This document shows positions 28,020-37,111 of a DNA stretch of 64,000 nt, one piece after another. Made by a program: the position numbers and the translations under genes. Numbering within the stretch: position 1 is the first letter of the stretch; every line of letters starts with the position of its first letter. The notes under the pieces were generated by a model. That model did no database searches. It was not told where the DNA came from and worked only from the letters and a program-made list of their open reading frames with translations. The DNA comes from Nitrosospira sp. Nsp14 (GTDB lineage: Bacteria > Pseudomonadota > Gammaproteobacteria > Burkholderiales > Nitrosomonadaceae): the NCBI RefSeq assembly GCF_900113575.1, contig NZ_FOPV01000008.1:1-64000 (forward strand), read 5' to 3'.

Positions 28020-30428
28020 ATGACTGTTGTGCTCCGCCTGATATCCCGGCTACTGCTTGCATTTTTTATATTGGCGCTATTGGCGGCCGGCTCTGTCTGG
28101 CTGCTATTGCATGGCAGCCTGCCAAAATACAGTGGTACCGTGAGTGTGAACAGCCTGGCGAAGCCGGTAATTGTCGAACGAGACAGTCTGGGCAGCGTAA
28201 CCATACGAGCCCAAGATCGCCACGAAATGATCTGGGCGCTGGGCTATGTCCATGCACAGGAGCGGTTCTTCGAGATGGATCTGATGCGACGCCGGGCAGC
28301 TGGCGAACTCGCCGAGCTGTTCGGGTCAGTTGCCCTGCCGGCGGACCGGGAAACGCGGAAACATCGCATGCGCTCGCGGGCGGTTGCGGCATTGGAACAG
28401 TTGCCGGCTGAACAGCGAAAACTGGTGGACATCTATCGCGACGGCGTGAATCATGGTCTGGATGCGCTCGCCACGCGCCCCTTTCCGTATCTCCTGACGC
28501 GCACCCGACCCGCCGCATGGCGCAGCGAAGACAGCATTCTGGTCGTCAAGTCGATGTACTTTACCTTGAACGACGTCAACGACTCGCGCGAAATCGCCTT
28601 CTCTACCATGCGCGCAGCACTGCCTGAAAGCGCCTACCGTTTCCTGACCGCCAGCGGCGGCGAATGGGATGCACCGCTCATCGGAGAGGCGCTTGATTGG
28701 CCCCAGCCCCCGCCTGCGAGCCAACTCGACCTTCGCAAACTCGATCCCGGAGTCATGTCACCAAAAAACGGCCCACCCCTTGATGAGTCCGTTGATCAGC
28801 TTCCGGGTAGTAATAGTTTTGCCGTAGCGGGCCAACTCACCGACGGTGCTGCGCTCATTGCAAATGACATGCATCTCAAGTTGAGGGTACCCAACATCTG
28901 GTTTCGCACCCGCGTGATGTACCCGGATGCGCGCGGGCCGGGACTGATGAATGACATCACCGGTGTCAGCCTTCCTGGCACACCCGCGATCACTGTGGGC
29001 TCCAACCGCAAGATTACCTGGAGCTTTACCAACGCTTACGGTGATTCCATCGATTGGGTTCGCGTCCTGCTTCATCCGGAGGACCCCTTGCGCTACCGCA
29101 GCCCAACTGGATGGAAAACGGTCACTGTTTACAACGAGGTTTTGCATGTCCACGGCGCACCGGATGAAACGCTCGATGTTTACGAGACCGAGTGGGGACC
29201 GATTCTATCGACCGACCACGACGGAACGCCCCTTGCGCAAGCCTGGACAGCGCACCGGGCAGGCGCGGTGAACATGGAGCTTACTAACCTGGAGCTCGCC
29301 GAAACCGTGGCTGAGGCGGTTGAGATCGCACAGCGCGCCGGCATTCCGGCACAAAATTTCATCGTTGGCGACCGCCAAGGCAAGATTGCCTGGACCATTG
29401 CAGGCCGCATTCCCGCGCGGGCAGGCGTATACGACGCAACACTGCCCGCTGACTGGAGCCGTCCCGACACAGGATGGCAGGGCTGGCTCATGCCAGCGCA
29501 ATACCCTCTCATCCTGGATTCTTCCACGCAGCGCTTGTGGAGCGCCAACGCCCGCGCCGTTGATGGCCTTATGCTCGACCGCCTCGGCGACGGCGGTTAT
29601 GATCTCGGGGCGCGAGCAAGGCAGATTCGCGACAGTTTGTACGAACATGAGCGTTTTACACCGGCTGCCATGCTGGAAATTCAGCTTGATGATCGCGCGC
29701 TATTCCTGAACCGATGGCGAGAACTTCTGGACCAGACCCTGAACCGCGCTGAAGCAGCGCCTTGGCGCACCAAGATGCAGCACGGGCTGCGCGACTGGGA
29801 TGGACGCGCCTCGACGGCTTCTGTTTCATACCGGCTCGTGCGCGCCTTCCGGCAGGAAGTGATCCAGCGCGCGCTCGAGGGCTTTGAAGCAGCGGTGCGG
29901 CAGCGCGATCCCTCCTTTGCGATGCCGATCTTGAACCAAGCTGAACATCCCGTCTGGATGTTGATCGAGCGCCGTCCACCCCACCTGTTACCGTCACTCT
30001 ATACTGACTGGGAAGCGTTGCTCGGCGCATCCGCCAAAAATGTGGCGCGGCGTATGCAACAGCAGCCGGGTGGCATCGCTGCGCGGCATTGGGGAGAACA
30101 CAATACGGCAAACATCCGCCACCCCATCAGCCAAGCGCTACCCCCGCCGATCGCTAACTGGCTGGATATGCCAAAGGTTGAGTTGCCTGGGGACAGCAAG
30201 ATGCCAAGGGTGCAATCGGCCGACTTCGGCGCTTCCAACCGCTTCGCGGTGTCACCGGGCCGTGAAGAGGACGGCTATTTTGAAATGCCCGGCGGTCAGA
30301 GCGGCCATCCCCTCTCCCCCTATTACGGCAGTGGCCACGCAAGCTGGGTTAATGGCGAAAAGACCCCGTTTCTCCCAGGCCCGCCTGAGCAGATACTGTA
30401 TCTGAGGCCCATAGCAAAAGCGCAGTGA
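28020..30428 (+). CDS. Penicillin acylase family (S45) amidohydrolase
   Basis: An 802-residue N-terminal-nucleophile hydrolase precursor. An N-terminal hydrophobic segment (about 6-30) exports or anchors it. The alpha-chain part shows DSLGSVTIRAQDRHEMIWALGYVHAQERFFEMDLMRR, the family hallmark. The autoprocessing site is LPGSNSFAVAG, with Ser264 predicted to become the nucleophile of the beta chain. Later motifs include VPNIWFRTRV, SLPGTPAITVGSNRKITWSFTN and a C-terminal GGQSGHPLSPYYGSGHASW segment. Members hydrolyse penicillins, acyl-homoserine lactones or other amides. The substrate cannot be read from sequence; AHL acylase activity is one possibility. Confidence 0.88.
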   Translation: MTVVLRLISRLLLAFFILALLAAGSVWLLLHGSLPKYSGTVSVNSLAKPVIVERDSLGSVTIRAQDRHEMIWALGYVHAQERFFEMDLMRRRAAGELAELFGSVALPADRETRKHRMRSRAVAALEQLPAEQRKLVDIYRDGVNHGLDALATRPFPYLLTRTRPAAWRSEDSILVVKSMYFTLNDVNDSREIAFSTMRAALPESAYRFLTASGGEWDAPLIGEALDWPQPPPASQLDLRKLDPGVMSPKNGPPLDESVDQLPGSNSFAVAGQLTDGAALIANDMHLKLRVPNIWFRTRVMYPDARGPGLMNDITGVSLPGTPAITVGSNRKITWSFTNAYGDSIDWVRVLLHPEDPLRYRSPTGWKTVTVYNEVLHVHGAPDETLDVYETEWGPILSTDHDGTPLAQAWTAHRAGAVNMELTNLELAETVAEAVEIAQRAGIPAQNFIVGDRQGKIAWTIAGRIPARAGVYDATLPADWSRPDTGWQGWLMPAQYPLILDSSTQRLWSANARAVDGLMLDRLGDGGYDLGARARQIRDSLYEHERFTPAAMLEIQLDDRALFLNRWRELLDQTLNRAEAAPWRTKMQHGLRDWDGRASTASVSYRLVRAFRQEVIQRALEGFEAAVRQRDPSFAMPILNQAEHPVWMLIERRPPHLLPSLYTDWEALLGASAKNVARRMQQQPGGIAARHWGEHNTANIRHPISQALPPPIANWLDMPKVELPGDSKMPRVQSADFGASNRFAVSPGREEDGYFEMPGGQSGHPLSPYYGSGHASWVNGEKTPFLPGPPEQILYLRPIAKAQ

Positions 30429-30806
30429 TCTTGGTAACGCCTCCTCCCGGCTCTTCGATACTCGGTGAATCACGCCAGTTGCGCGCTGTTGTGCCCATCT
30501 CACGAAACCTGGGCCGTAAACGCTTGCCTTACCCATAGAATAGCCATCTTCTTACCTGAGGATAAAGAGCACTGCTGCATTGAGCTATCAACTAGCCCGT
30601 AAGCCACTACGTCTATGTGCGCCACCGAACAGAGCTCTGTTTATTTTCGCAGTATAACCAAGCCGTCAGTCCTTGGGGGCGCGGGCGGCGTTGACCTGTA
30701 CCGTCCCTGTCCAATAGCCTAACAGCGCGATTCAGGCAACAAGGGCGCGCTACCCTTAATATCGTAGAAACGACGTTACTCACAAAATTCGAACAAGGGG
30801 TCTGTC
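30429..30806. other. Intergenic region, no supported gene
   Basis: About 380 bp upstream of the PEP-CTERM sugar dehydrogenase-like gene. No recognisable gene or clear hairpin. The downstream gene's ribosome binding site (AAGGGG) lies at its end and its promoter should be here. Confidence 0.4.
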
Positions 30807-32066
30807 ATGAAAAAAACACTGCTTGCCTTATTCGTCGGCGGTACTGCCAATCTTGCATTCGCCGCGGTTCCGCCGCTGACGACTCAGATCGTCGCCAGCG
30901 GCTTTGAGGCGCCCGTGTTCGCGACCGCGCCCAACGGAGATCCGCGCTTATTTGTAGTAGAGAGAGGCGGAGTGATCAAGGTTCTGCAAAATGGAACAGT
31001 GCTGCCGACACCGTTCCTTGATTTGTCCGCCTCAGTAGAAGCTAGCCCGACAAGTGAGCGCGGCCTCCTAGGCTTGGCGTTCGACCCCGGCTTCGCGACC
31101 AACCGGCGCTTTTATGTAGATTACATTGACAAGACCACCCTCAATACCGTGGTCGCCACTTATCAGGCAAGTGCATCGCAGCCCAACATCGCCGACCCTT
31201 CTACCGCACAGACCGTTTTGACCGTCGCGCAGCCTGAGTTCGGCAATCACAAGGCCGGATGGATCGGTTTTCGTCCGGGAGAAAATGCCAATCTTTATAT
31301 CGGAACCGGGGACGGAGGGTCTGCTAATGATCCTCAGAATCGCGCACAAAATCTCAATGACAATCTCGGCAAAATTTTACGGGTGGATGTATCGGCTGAT
31401 CATCTTCCTGCCGACCCCACTCGCTATGGCTATGGTATCCCGACCGGCAACGTTACAGGCGGCAACCCGGAAATCTACGCATATGGGTTACGTAACCCCT
31501 ATCGTGACAGCTTCGACCGGGAGACCGGCACTTTTTATATCGCGGATGTTGGACAGAATCAGCGCGAGGAAATCAATATCGGCTCGGCCGGTGCAAACTA
31601 TGGTTGGCGCAAGTTCGAGGGAACAGACCTAAATTTCCCGAATGACCCTGCCCTCGCAAATCACACCCCGCCTATCTTTGAATATGACCATAATGGCGAA
31701 AGAGCAAGCGTCGTCGGCGGCTACGTATATCGTGGCGCAGCAATAGACGAACTGCAGGGCACGTATTTCTTTGCTGACTTTGCCACGGGTAAGATCACCT
31801 CGTTCCGTTTTACCGATGGCGGTGGCGTCACTGAAGTTATCGATCGCACTGCAGAACTCACGTCCCCCACCGGTATTTCGGGATCGCCAAATTCGATTAC
31901 GTCATTTGGCGAAGATGGATTCGGCAATATCTATCTGGTGAGCTTCGATGGCGGAAAAGTAGGAATGATCACCGCCATACCCGAACCGGGGGCCTGGGCC
32001 ATGATGCTGGCGGGCATGGCCCTGATCTCAGTATGGGCGCGGCGTCGAGGGTATCCAGCGGCGTAG
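30807..32066 (+). CDS. Glucose/sorbosone dehydrogenase-like beta-propeller with PEP-CTERM anchor
   Basis: A 419-residue exported protein. A signal peptide (MKKTLLALFVGGTANLAFAA) precedes a six-bladed propeller of the PQQ-dependent aldose/sorbosone dehydrogenase family: APNGDPRLFVVERGGVIKVL, GLLGLAFDPGF, GNHKAGWIGFRP, LYIGTGDGGSANDPQNRAQN, GKILRVDV and YGLRNPYRDSFDRETG. The C-terminus is a PEP-CTERM sorting signal: IPEPGAWAMMLAGMAL, then WARRRG. It should therefore be processed by an exosortase, not present in this window. Whether it binds PQQ is uncertain. Confidence 0.88.
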   Translation: MKKTLLALFVGGTANLAFAAVPPLTTQIVASGFEAPVFATAPNGDPRLFVVERGGVIKVLQNGTVLPTPFLDLSASVEASPTSERGLLGLAFDPGFATNRRFYVDYIDKTTLNTVVATYQASASQPNIADPSTAQTVLTVAQPEFGNHKAGWIGFRPGENANLYIGTGDGGSANDPQNRAQNLNDNLGKILRVDVSADHLPADPTRYGYGIPTGNVTGGNPEIYAYGLRNPYRDSFDRETGTFYIADVGQNQREEINIGSAGANYGWRKFEGTDLNFPNDPALANHTPPIFEYDHNGERASVVGGYVYRGAAIDELQGTYFFADFATGKITSFRFTDGGGVTEVIDRTAELTSPTGISGSPNSITSFGEDGFGNIYLVSFDGGKVGMITAIPEPGAWAMMLAGMALISVWARRRGYPAA

Positions 32067-32458
32067 GGAATGCAGTTGTAGTTTCCACAGCTTCCCGCCT
32101 CATTACGCTGAGGGCAAAGTGTTCCCCGCCGTGACAGCCCAGGTTTGCCCGTCACGGCGCGGGTGTCAAGATACTCGTCTATACTCACGTTAAGCCTGGA
32201 CGGCATCAGGATGACGCAGCTGCCTGTCTACCCCATGGCCATACCCTCCGGGGACAAGCCATAGAATTCGGGGATATTTCAATCCGTTAGATCATCACAT
32301 CGTATTGGAACGATAGCCTCGTCGAAGCGCCCCTAAAATCACGCCCGTTACCCGCGGCCTCTGTTGCCCATCCCGTACTCGCTATTGCCGCTGCCGGCTC
32401 TTGACCTTCAGCTTCGGCAACCTGTATTGTTCGCCACTGCATTGATGAACCGGTCGCT
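32067..32458. other. Intergenic region with one inverted repeat
   Basis: About 390 bp. It holds an inverted repeat (listed separately) and no supported gene. It separates the PEP-CTERM gene from the squalene/phytoene synthase. Confidence 0.4.
32127..32159. repeat. Inverted repeat, possible hairpin
   Basis: Perfect 9-bp arms CGCCGTGAC / GTCACGGCG separated by 15 nt. It has no T-run, so it is a weak terminator candidate for the PEP-CTERM gene ending 60 bp upstream. Confidence 0.4.
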
Positions 32459-33514
32459 TTGGAATTCCTAACCTTGAGTACGCACCCCGCCTCACATGAA
32501 CTCCTGCACGGCATACTGAAGCAGGTTTCCCGTTCGTTTTATCTCACGCTCAATGTGCTGCCGGATGGCGTGCGCGATCAGATGGGCTTGTCATACCTAT
32601 TTGCGCGTGCGGCCGATACCATTGCCGACACGGACCTGATCGACCGGGGCCAGCGCCTGAAATACCTGGACCAGTTCCGGAATCAATTTACAACGGACGC
32701 GATTGACTGGCAGGCTGTGCAAGAGATTCAAGCGGCTCTCGTTCCTCATCAGAAGGATTCGGGGGAAAGCATTCTGCTGCAACGGCTGGAAGATTGTTTC
32801 AAAGTGTATGAAAGATTCTCCAGCGACGACCGCCAGCGCATTCAGTGGTTGATGGCAGTGCTGCCGCAGGGCATGGAGATGGATTTGACCCACTTTCACG
32901 CCGAATCGAGCGGACAGCTCGCTGCTTTTTCCACACTGGATGAGTTGGACCAATACACTTACTATGTTGCGGGATGTGTTGGCGAATTCTGGACCAGAAT
33001 GGTCTGCGCGCACCGGCCGGGAATGGAGCGGTGGGATGTCGATGAGATGTCCGCCATCGGCGTCAGGTTCGGCAAAGGACTGCAACTTACCAATATCGTC
33101 AAGGATATCGCCCGGGATCTGCGAAATGGGCGATGTTATGTGCCGGAATCGCTGCTAACGGAAGCAGGGTTGAAACCAGCGGATTTACTGATCGAGGCTA
33201 ATCTGCCCAGATTCAGGCCGGTTCTGGGTCAGCTCATCACTTGCGCCGCGGAACACCTCGACGAAGGCTGGGTGTATACCATGTCGATCCCGGTTTCAGA
33301 GATCCGCCAACGCTTGGCTTGCATTTGGCCCATAATATTGGCCGGAGAGACCTTGAAACGCGTCGCCATGGCCGAGGATTTATTGAATCCGGCGGTCAAT
33401 GTCAAGGTTCCCCGCAACGTCGTATATCGTGTGATGGCGATAACAACTTTAACCTGTGCCAATGCGTTTGTCGCGACCTCTTACTGGAACCATGTCAGGG
33501 ATCAGATTGGCTGA
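32459..33514 (+). CDS. Squalene/phytoene synthase family protein
   Basis: A 351-residue trans-isoprenyl synthase. Motifs are SRSFYLTLNVLPDGVRDQM, the first Asp-rich motif as YLFARAADTIADT, YTYYVAGCVGEFWTRMV, and the second as GLQLTNIVKDIARDLRNGRCYVP. The C-terminal VKVPRNVVYRVM segment and tail match the eukaryote-like farnesyl-diphosphate farnesyltransferase group better than HpnC/HpnD. It condenses two prenyl diphosphates head-to-head, making squalene (for hopanoids) or a carotenoid precursor. TTG at 32459 or 32474 is the start. The transporter-like gene follows 147 bp downstream. Exact product unproven. Confidence 0.88.
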   Translation: MEFLTLSTHPASHELLHGILKQVSRSFYLTLNVLPDGVRDQMGLSYLFARAADTIADTDLIDRGQRLKYLDQFRNQFTTDAIDWQAVQEIQAALVPHQKDSGESILLQRLEDCFKVYERFSSDDRQRIQWLMAVLPQGMEMDLTHFHAESSGQLAAFSTLDELDQYTYYVAGCVGEFWTRMVCAHRPGMERWDVDEMSAIGVRFGKGLQLTNIVKDIARDLRNGRCYVPESLLTEAGLKPADLLIEANLPRFRPVLGQLITCAAEHLDEGWVYTMSIPVSEIRQRLACIWPIILAGETLKRVAMAEDLLNPAVNVKVPRNVVYRVMAITTLTCANAFVATSYWNHVRDQIG

Positions 33515-33660
33515 GCAGCAGCCGGATCCAGGATCCGCTATTATTGCGAGCAAACGCCATACACAAGCGATTAAGTGAAGTAGAAGTCACTCCTGGCAAT
33601 GTCACAAAACCTGCCTGACACTCTCCCTACCGGTAAAACGGCAATGCAACACCCGACCTC

Positions 33661-35313
33661 ATGTCAACCGTAACACCCACCACCGGATTTGTTTCGGCAG
33701 TGGGCCGCTGGCTCGACGCCAATATTCTCGCCCTTGGACGGGAGATGCGTTTGTCGTATCTGCCCCCTTTGATGGTCTATGCCGCGGCTGGCATATCAGG
33801 TCTCACAAGCATCGTCGGCACGTTTTACGTCAAGGAGCGGCTGGGCCTTTCCGCCGAGTTTCTGGCCGCGCTCGGGTTCTGGATGATGCTGCCATGGGCG
33901 CTGAAGATGCCGCTCGGCCATCTGGTTGACCTGATGTGGCGCTGGAAGAGCCTGCTCGTGTATATGGGCGCGGGTCTGATCACGCTGAGCCTGCTGATCA
34001 TGATCGGACTTCTTGGGCATCTGGAGGCCATGCGGGCGGTTGCGACCGTGGAAGCGTGGTACGTCACCGCCTCCATGCTCGCCCCGGTGGGCTACGTGCT
34101 TCAGGATGTGGTGGCCGATGCGATGACGGTGGAAGCGGTGCCGCGCGTGGATGAGCATGGCCATCCGCTGTTGCTTGAATACCGGAAGTCCATGCACGTC
34201 ACCATGCAGACCCTGGGCCGCGTTGCCATCATCACCGGCGGCATCCTGGTTTCCATCGTTAACGTTTTCGTCTTGCGCGGCGTCGGCGAACTACCCGAGT
34301 TGGAGAAAGCGGCTGCCTATTTATATGTCTACGAACTCGCCTTGATCATTCCGCTTGTTTCGGTATGCGGGGTTATATTTGCTGCCTGGTTACGGCGGCG
34401 TGACCTTGGGAGGCTAATGGCGCAAGGTCACAGCCGTGCAGAAAGTGCGGTACTACTCGGCGCAGACATCGTTCCGCCGCCGGTAAACTGGTGGATTCTG
34501 GGTGGGGGGCTGGCCTTCACTGCGGTATCACTGAGCATCGGGCTCAGCCGTGTTGCCGGGGGAGAGGAAATTATCTTCGCTGTTTCCATGAGCATCGTAT
34601 TATTCCTGATGTGGCGATTGACGGGGGAACTGGAACCCGAAGCGCGCAACGTGCTGGTGGGCACCGCCGTTCTTATTTTCGTGTTCCGCGCCATACCGGG
34701 ACCGGGTGCCGGCTCAACATGGTGGATGATTGACAGCCTCGGTTTCGATCAGGAGTTCCTTGCGGCCTTATCGCTGATTGGCGCGGTTCTGACGCTTTTC
34801 GGAATGTTTGTTTTCCGTCGCTTTATGGCCGAACGCTCGATTGCATACATCGTCGGTTTTTTAACCGTGGTGGGGACACTGTTATCGCTACCAACCATTG
34901 GGATGTATTTCGGTCTGCATGAATGGACCGCTGCACTGACCGGCGGCGTGGTGGATGCGAGATTTATTGCCGTGATCGATACCGCGCTGGAATCCCCTCT
35001 GGGGCAGATCGCGATGATTCCCATGCTGGCCTGGATCGCCAACTCGGCACCAGACCGTCTAAAAGCCACTTTTTTCGCGGTAATGGCCTCCTTCACCAAC
35101 CTTGCTTTGTCTGCGTCGCAGCTTGCAACCAAGTACATGAATCAAATCTTCATCGTGACCCGGGAAGTGAAGGACCCGGAAACAGGTCAGATCACTGTTC
35201 CCGCGGATTACAGCGAGCTCGGCTTGTTGCTGATTTTGGTGACCATAATCGGGTTTGCGCTGCCGCTGCTAGCCATCCTGATCCTGAGACACACCCGCTT
35301 CCGCAACGCCTGA
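33661..35313 (+). CDS. MFS-type transporter, BT1-like
   Basis: A 550-residue protein with about 12-14 hydrophobic segments. Motifs typical of the BT1 (folate/biopterin) branch of the major facilitator superfamily: LPPLMVYAAAGISGLTSIVGTFYVKERLGLSAEFLAALGFW, LKMPLGHLVDLMWRWKS and the conserved LQDVVADAMTVEAVP. The central loop (about residues 255-275) is charged. The substrate is not predictable; bacterial BT1 homologues remain largely uncharacterised. It follows the squalene/phytoene synthase gene on the same strand and may be co-transcribed. Confidence 0.8.
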   Translation: MSTVTPTTGFVSAVGRWLDANILALGREMRLSYLPPLMVYAAAGISGLTSIVGTFYVKERLGLSAEFLAALGFWMMLPWALKMPLGHLVDLMWRWKSLLVYMGAGLITLSLLIMIGLLGHLEAMRAVATVEAWYVTASMLAPVGYVLQDVVADAMTVEAVPRVDEHGHPLLLEYRKSMHVTMQTLGRVAIITGGILVSIVNVFVLRGVGELPELEKAAAYLYVYELALIIPLVSVCGVIFAAWLRRRDLGRLMAQGHSRAESAVLLGADIVPPPVNWWILGGGLAFTAVSLSIGLSRVAGGEEIIFAVSMSIVLFLMWRLTGELEPEARNVLVGTAVLIFVFRAIPGPGAGSTWWMIDSLGFDQEFLAALSLIGAVLTLFGMFVFRRFMAERSIAYIVGFLTVVGTLLSLPTIGMYFGLHEWTAALTGGVVDARFIAVIDTALESPLGQIAMIPMLAWIANSAPDRLKATFFAVMASFTNLALSASQLATKYMNQIFIVTREVKDPETGQITVPADYSELGLLLILVTIIGFALPLLAILILRHTRFRNA

Positions 35314-35478
35314 ACCCGCCCAGTGGGCCCATTACGCTTGACAACATTTCAACCGGGGGACATCATTCGCCCGAAGCCAGCGGCTGGAAAAAGTAAAACG
35401 ATTATTTCAGTACACGCGGTTTCCTGGCTTCAGCCCACCGGAATTTGCCTGTCCACAATTACGGGGCCGACCCAAACG

Positions 35479-35793
35479 ATGCAACCCCTATCGCAACCCC
35501 TACCGCGGCAAGAAGGCCGCGTAACCCTGTTTGCGCTGCTGCTGATTGTTTTTGCGGCCTCGATGTCATACTGGCTATGGCGCGCCCATGCCCAAGTTTC
35601 GCTGGAGATCGAGCTTACCTGCCGTATTCCCGGTGCCGATGCATGCGTTTCGGCCAAGGCCCGCTACATGGACAGTTTTTATGCCGCCTGGTTTTCACAG
35701 ATGTTCCCCTGGATTCTTCCGTTTATCCCAGCCTTTATTTACGTCTTCTTCTTCCGTTGGCTGCGAAGAAATAAACAGCCACCTGTGGCTTAG
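35479..35793 (+). CDS. Small membrane protein
   Basis: A 104-residue protein from ATG 35479 (MQPLSQPLPRQEGRV). It has two membrane helices (about 18-36 and 76-96) separated by a loop with two cysteines, LTCRIPGADACVSAKARYMDS, which could form a periplasmic disulfide. The tail RWLRRNKQPPVA is basic and so probably cytoplasmic. It lies 165 bp after the BT1-like gene. No family recognised. An upstream in-frame extension to 35323 has no ribosome binding site. Confidence 0.6.
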   Translation: MQPLSQPLPRQEGRVTLFALLLIVFAASMSYWLWRAHAQVSLEIELTCRIPGADACVSAKARYMDSFYAAWFSQMFPWILPFIPAFIYVFFFRWLRRNKQPPVA

Positions 35794-35902
35794 CCCTGCG
35801 CGGGCAAGTATCGCCAGTTGAAAGATCGGATCCCGTCATCACTTGGGTGGGCCCGGACGCTCGCACCCTCGCTAAATCATCCAGAAGCAAACGGCGCGAA
35901 AA

Positions 35903-37075
35903 CTAATCGACGGTCCGTATAGCTAACGGAAGCTCTTCCTGCTGCGGGATGCGCTTACTTTCCGCAACCCAGCCCGAAGACAATGAGCTGGCGCGGACAC
36001 CCAGGAGTCGCAGCCTCCGCTTTAGCGGCACGCGCCGCAGGCACTTCGCAGCCGCGCGCCGAATGGCGGCCGCATCTGCTGTAGGTAAAGGCAACGTAAT
36101 ATCCCTGGTTACCGTTTGGAAGTCCTCATAGCGCAACTTGATGCTGATGGTTCGACTGACGTAACCTTTGCCTTGAAGGTCTTGCGCAACACCAGCGCAA
36201 AGTGAGGTGAAAACCTCCGACAAGATGTGGCGATCATAACGCGCGTGAAGGTCGCGCTCGAATGTTGTCTCGCGACTGATCGACTTGGGCTCGGCATTGA
36301 TAATTACCGGCCGCTCGTCGATCCCGTGTGCGACCTCATGCAACCAGCCGCCATAGCTGCGCCCGAACTGAGCCTGAAGGAAACCGGGGTCGGCCAGCGC
36401 CAATTCGGAAATTGTCGTGATGCCCAGCGTAGCGAGCTTCTGGTTTGCCTTGGGGCCGATGCCGTTAATTTTGCTGACAGGTAAAGCCCAGATTCGGTCA
36501 GGAATATCCGAAAAGCCGAGGACGGTGAGGCCATTGGGCTTATTAAGATCCGAGCAGATTTTGGCGAGCAATTTGTTAGGGGCGATGCCGATAGAACAGG
36601 AAAGTCCCGTGCTCTCCCCTACCGCCTGCTTGATACGCTGTGCAAGCGTGTTGGAATCCTCCGTTAAACTGCTCAGATCGATGTAAATTTCATCGATGCC
36701 ATGATCTTCGATCAGGGGTGAAATACGCGCGACAGCCGTTTTAAACAGTTGAGAATAATAACGGTAAGCGCCGAAATCGGCTGGAAGCAGAATTGCATCC
36801 GGAGCCAATCGCGCAGCCTTCATCAGTCCCATGCCTGATGAAATTCCGAATACGCGGGCTTCGTAGGTTGCCGTCGTCACGACTCCCCGCCCGGCGTAAC
36901 TTCTCAGCCGCGAAAAACCGGACGTACCATCTTCCAGAGGCATCGGCTGTTTGTCGCTCCGCCCTCCAACCACGACCGGCTGCCCGCGTAACTCGGGATA
37001 GCGAAGCAACTCGACCGACGCGTAAAACGCGTCCATATCGAGGTGAGCAACGCGCCGGGGCGACTTCGAATCCAT
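35903..37075 (-). CDS. dinB: DNA polymerase IV (Y family)
   Basis: A 390-residue translesion polymerase. The catalytic carboxylates are in HLDMDAFYASVE (Asp13) and GIDEIYIDLS (Asp128/Glu129). A thumb with helix-hairpin-helix follows (VSKINGIGPKANQKL) and a little-finger domain (SISRETTFERDL). The C-terminal QQEELPLAIRTVD resembles a beta-clamp-binding QxxLPL motif. An insertion of about 20 residues (from residue 40, beginning SDKQPMPLEDG) interrupts the VVVGG...RGVV segment of the standard fingers. It makes error-prone extensions past lesions. No visible LexA box could be placed. Confidence 0.94.
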   Translation of the reverse strand: MDSKSPRRVAHLDMDAFYASVELLRYPELRGQPVVVGGRSDKQPMPLEDGTSGFSRLRSYAGRGVVTTATYEARVFGISSGMGLMKAARLAPDAILLPADFGAYRYYSQLFKTAVARISPLIEDHGIDEIYIDLSSLTEDSNTLAQRIKQAVGESTGLSCSIGIAPNKLLAKICSDLNKPNGLTVLGFSDIPDRIWALPVSKINGIGPKANQKLATLGITTISELALADPGFLQAQFGRSYGGWLHEVAHGIDERPVIINAEPKSISRETTFERDLHARYDRHILSEVFTSLCAGVAQDLQGKGYVSRTISIKLRYEDFQTVTRDITLPLPTADAAAIRRAAAKCLRRVPLKRRLRLLGVRASSLSSGWVAESKRIPQQEELPLAIRTVD

Positions 37076-37111
37076 GGCGGCAGAAAAGCGGGACGAGTCT
37101 GTAAATACTGG

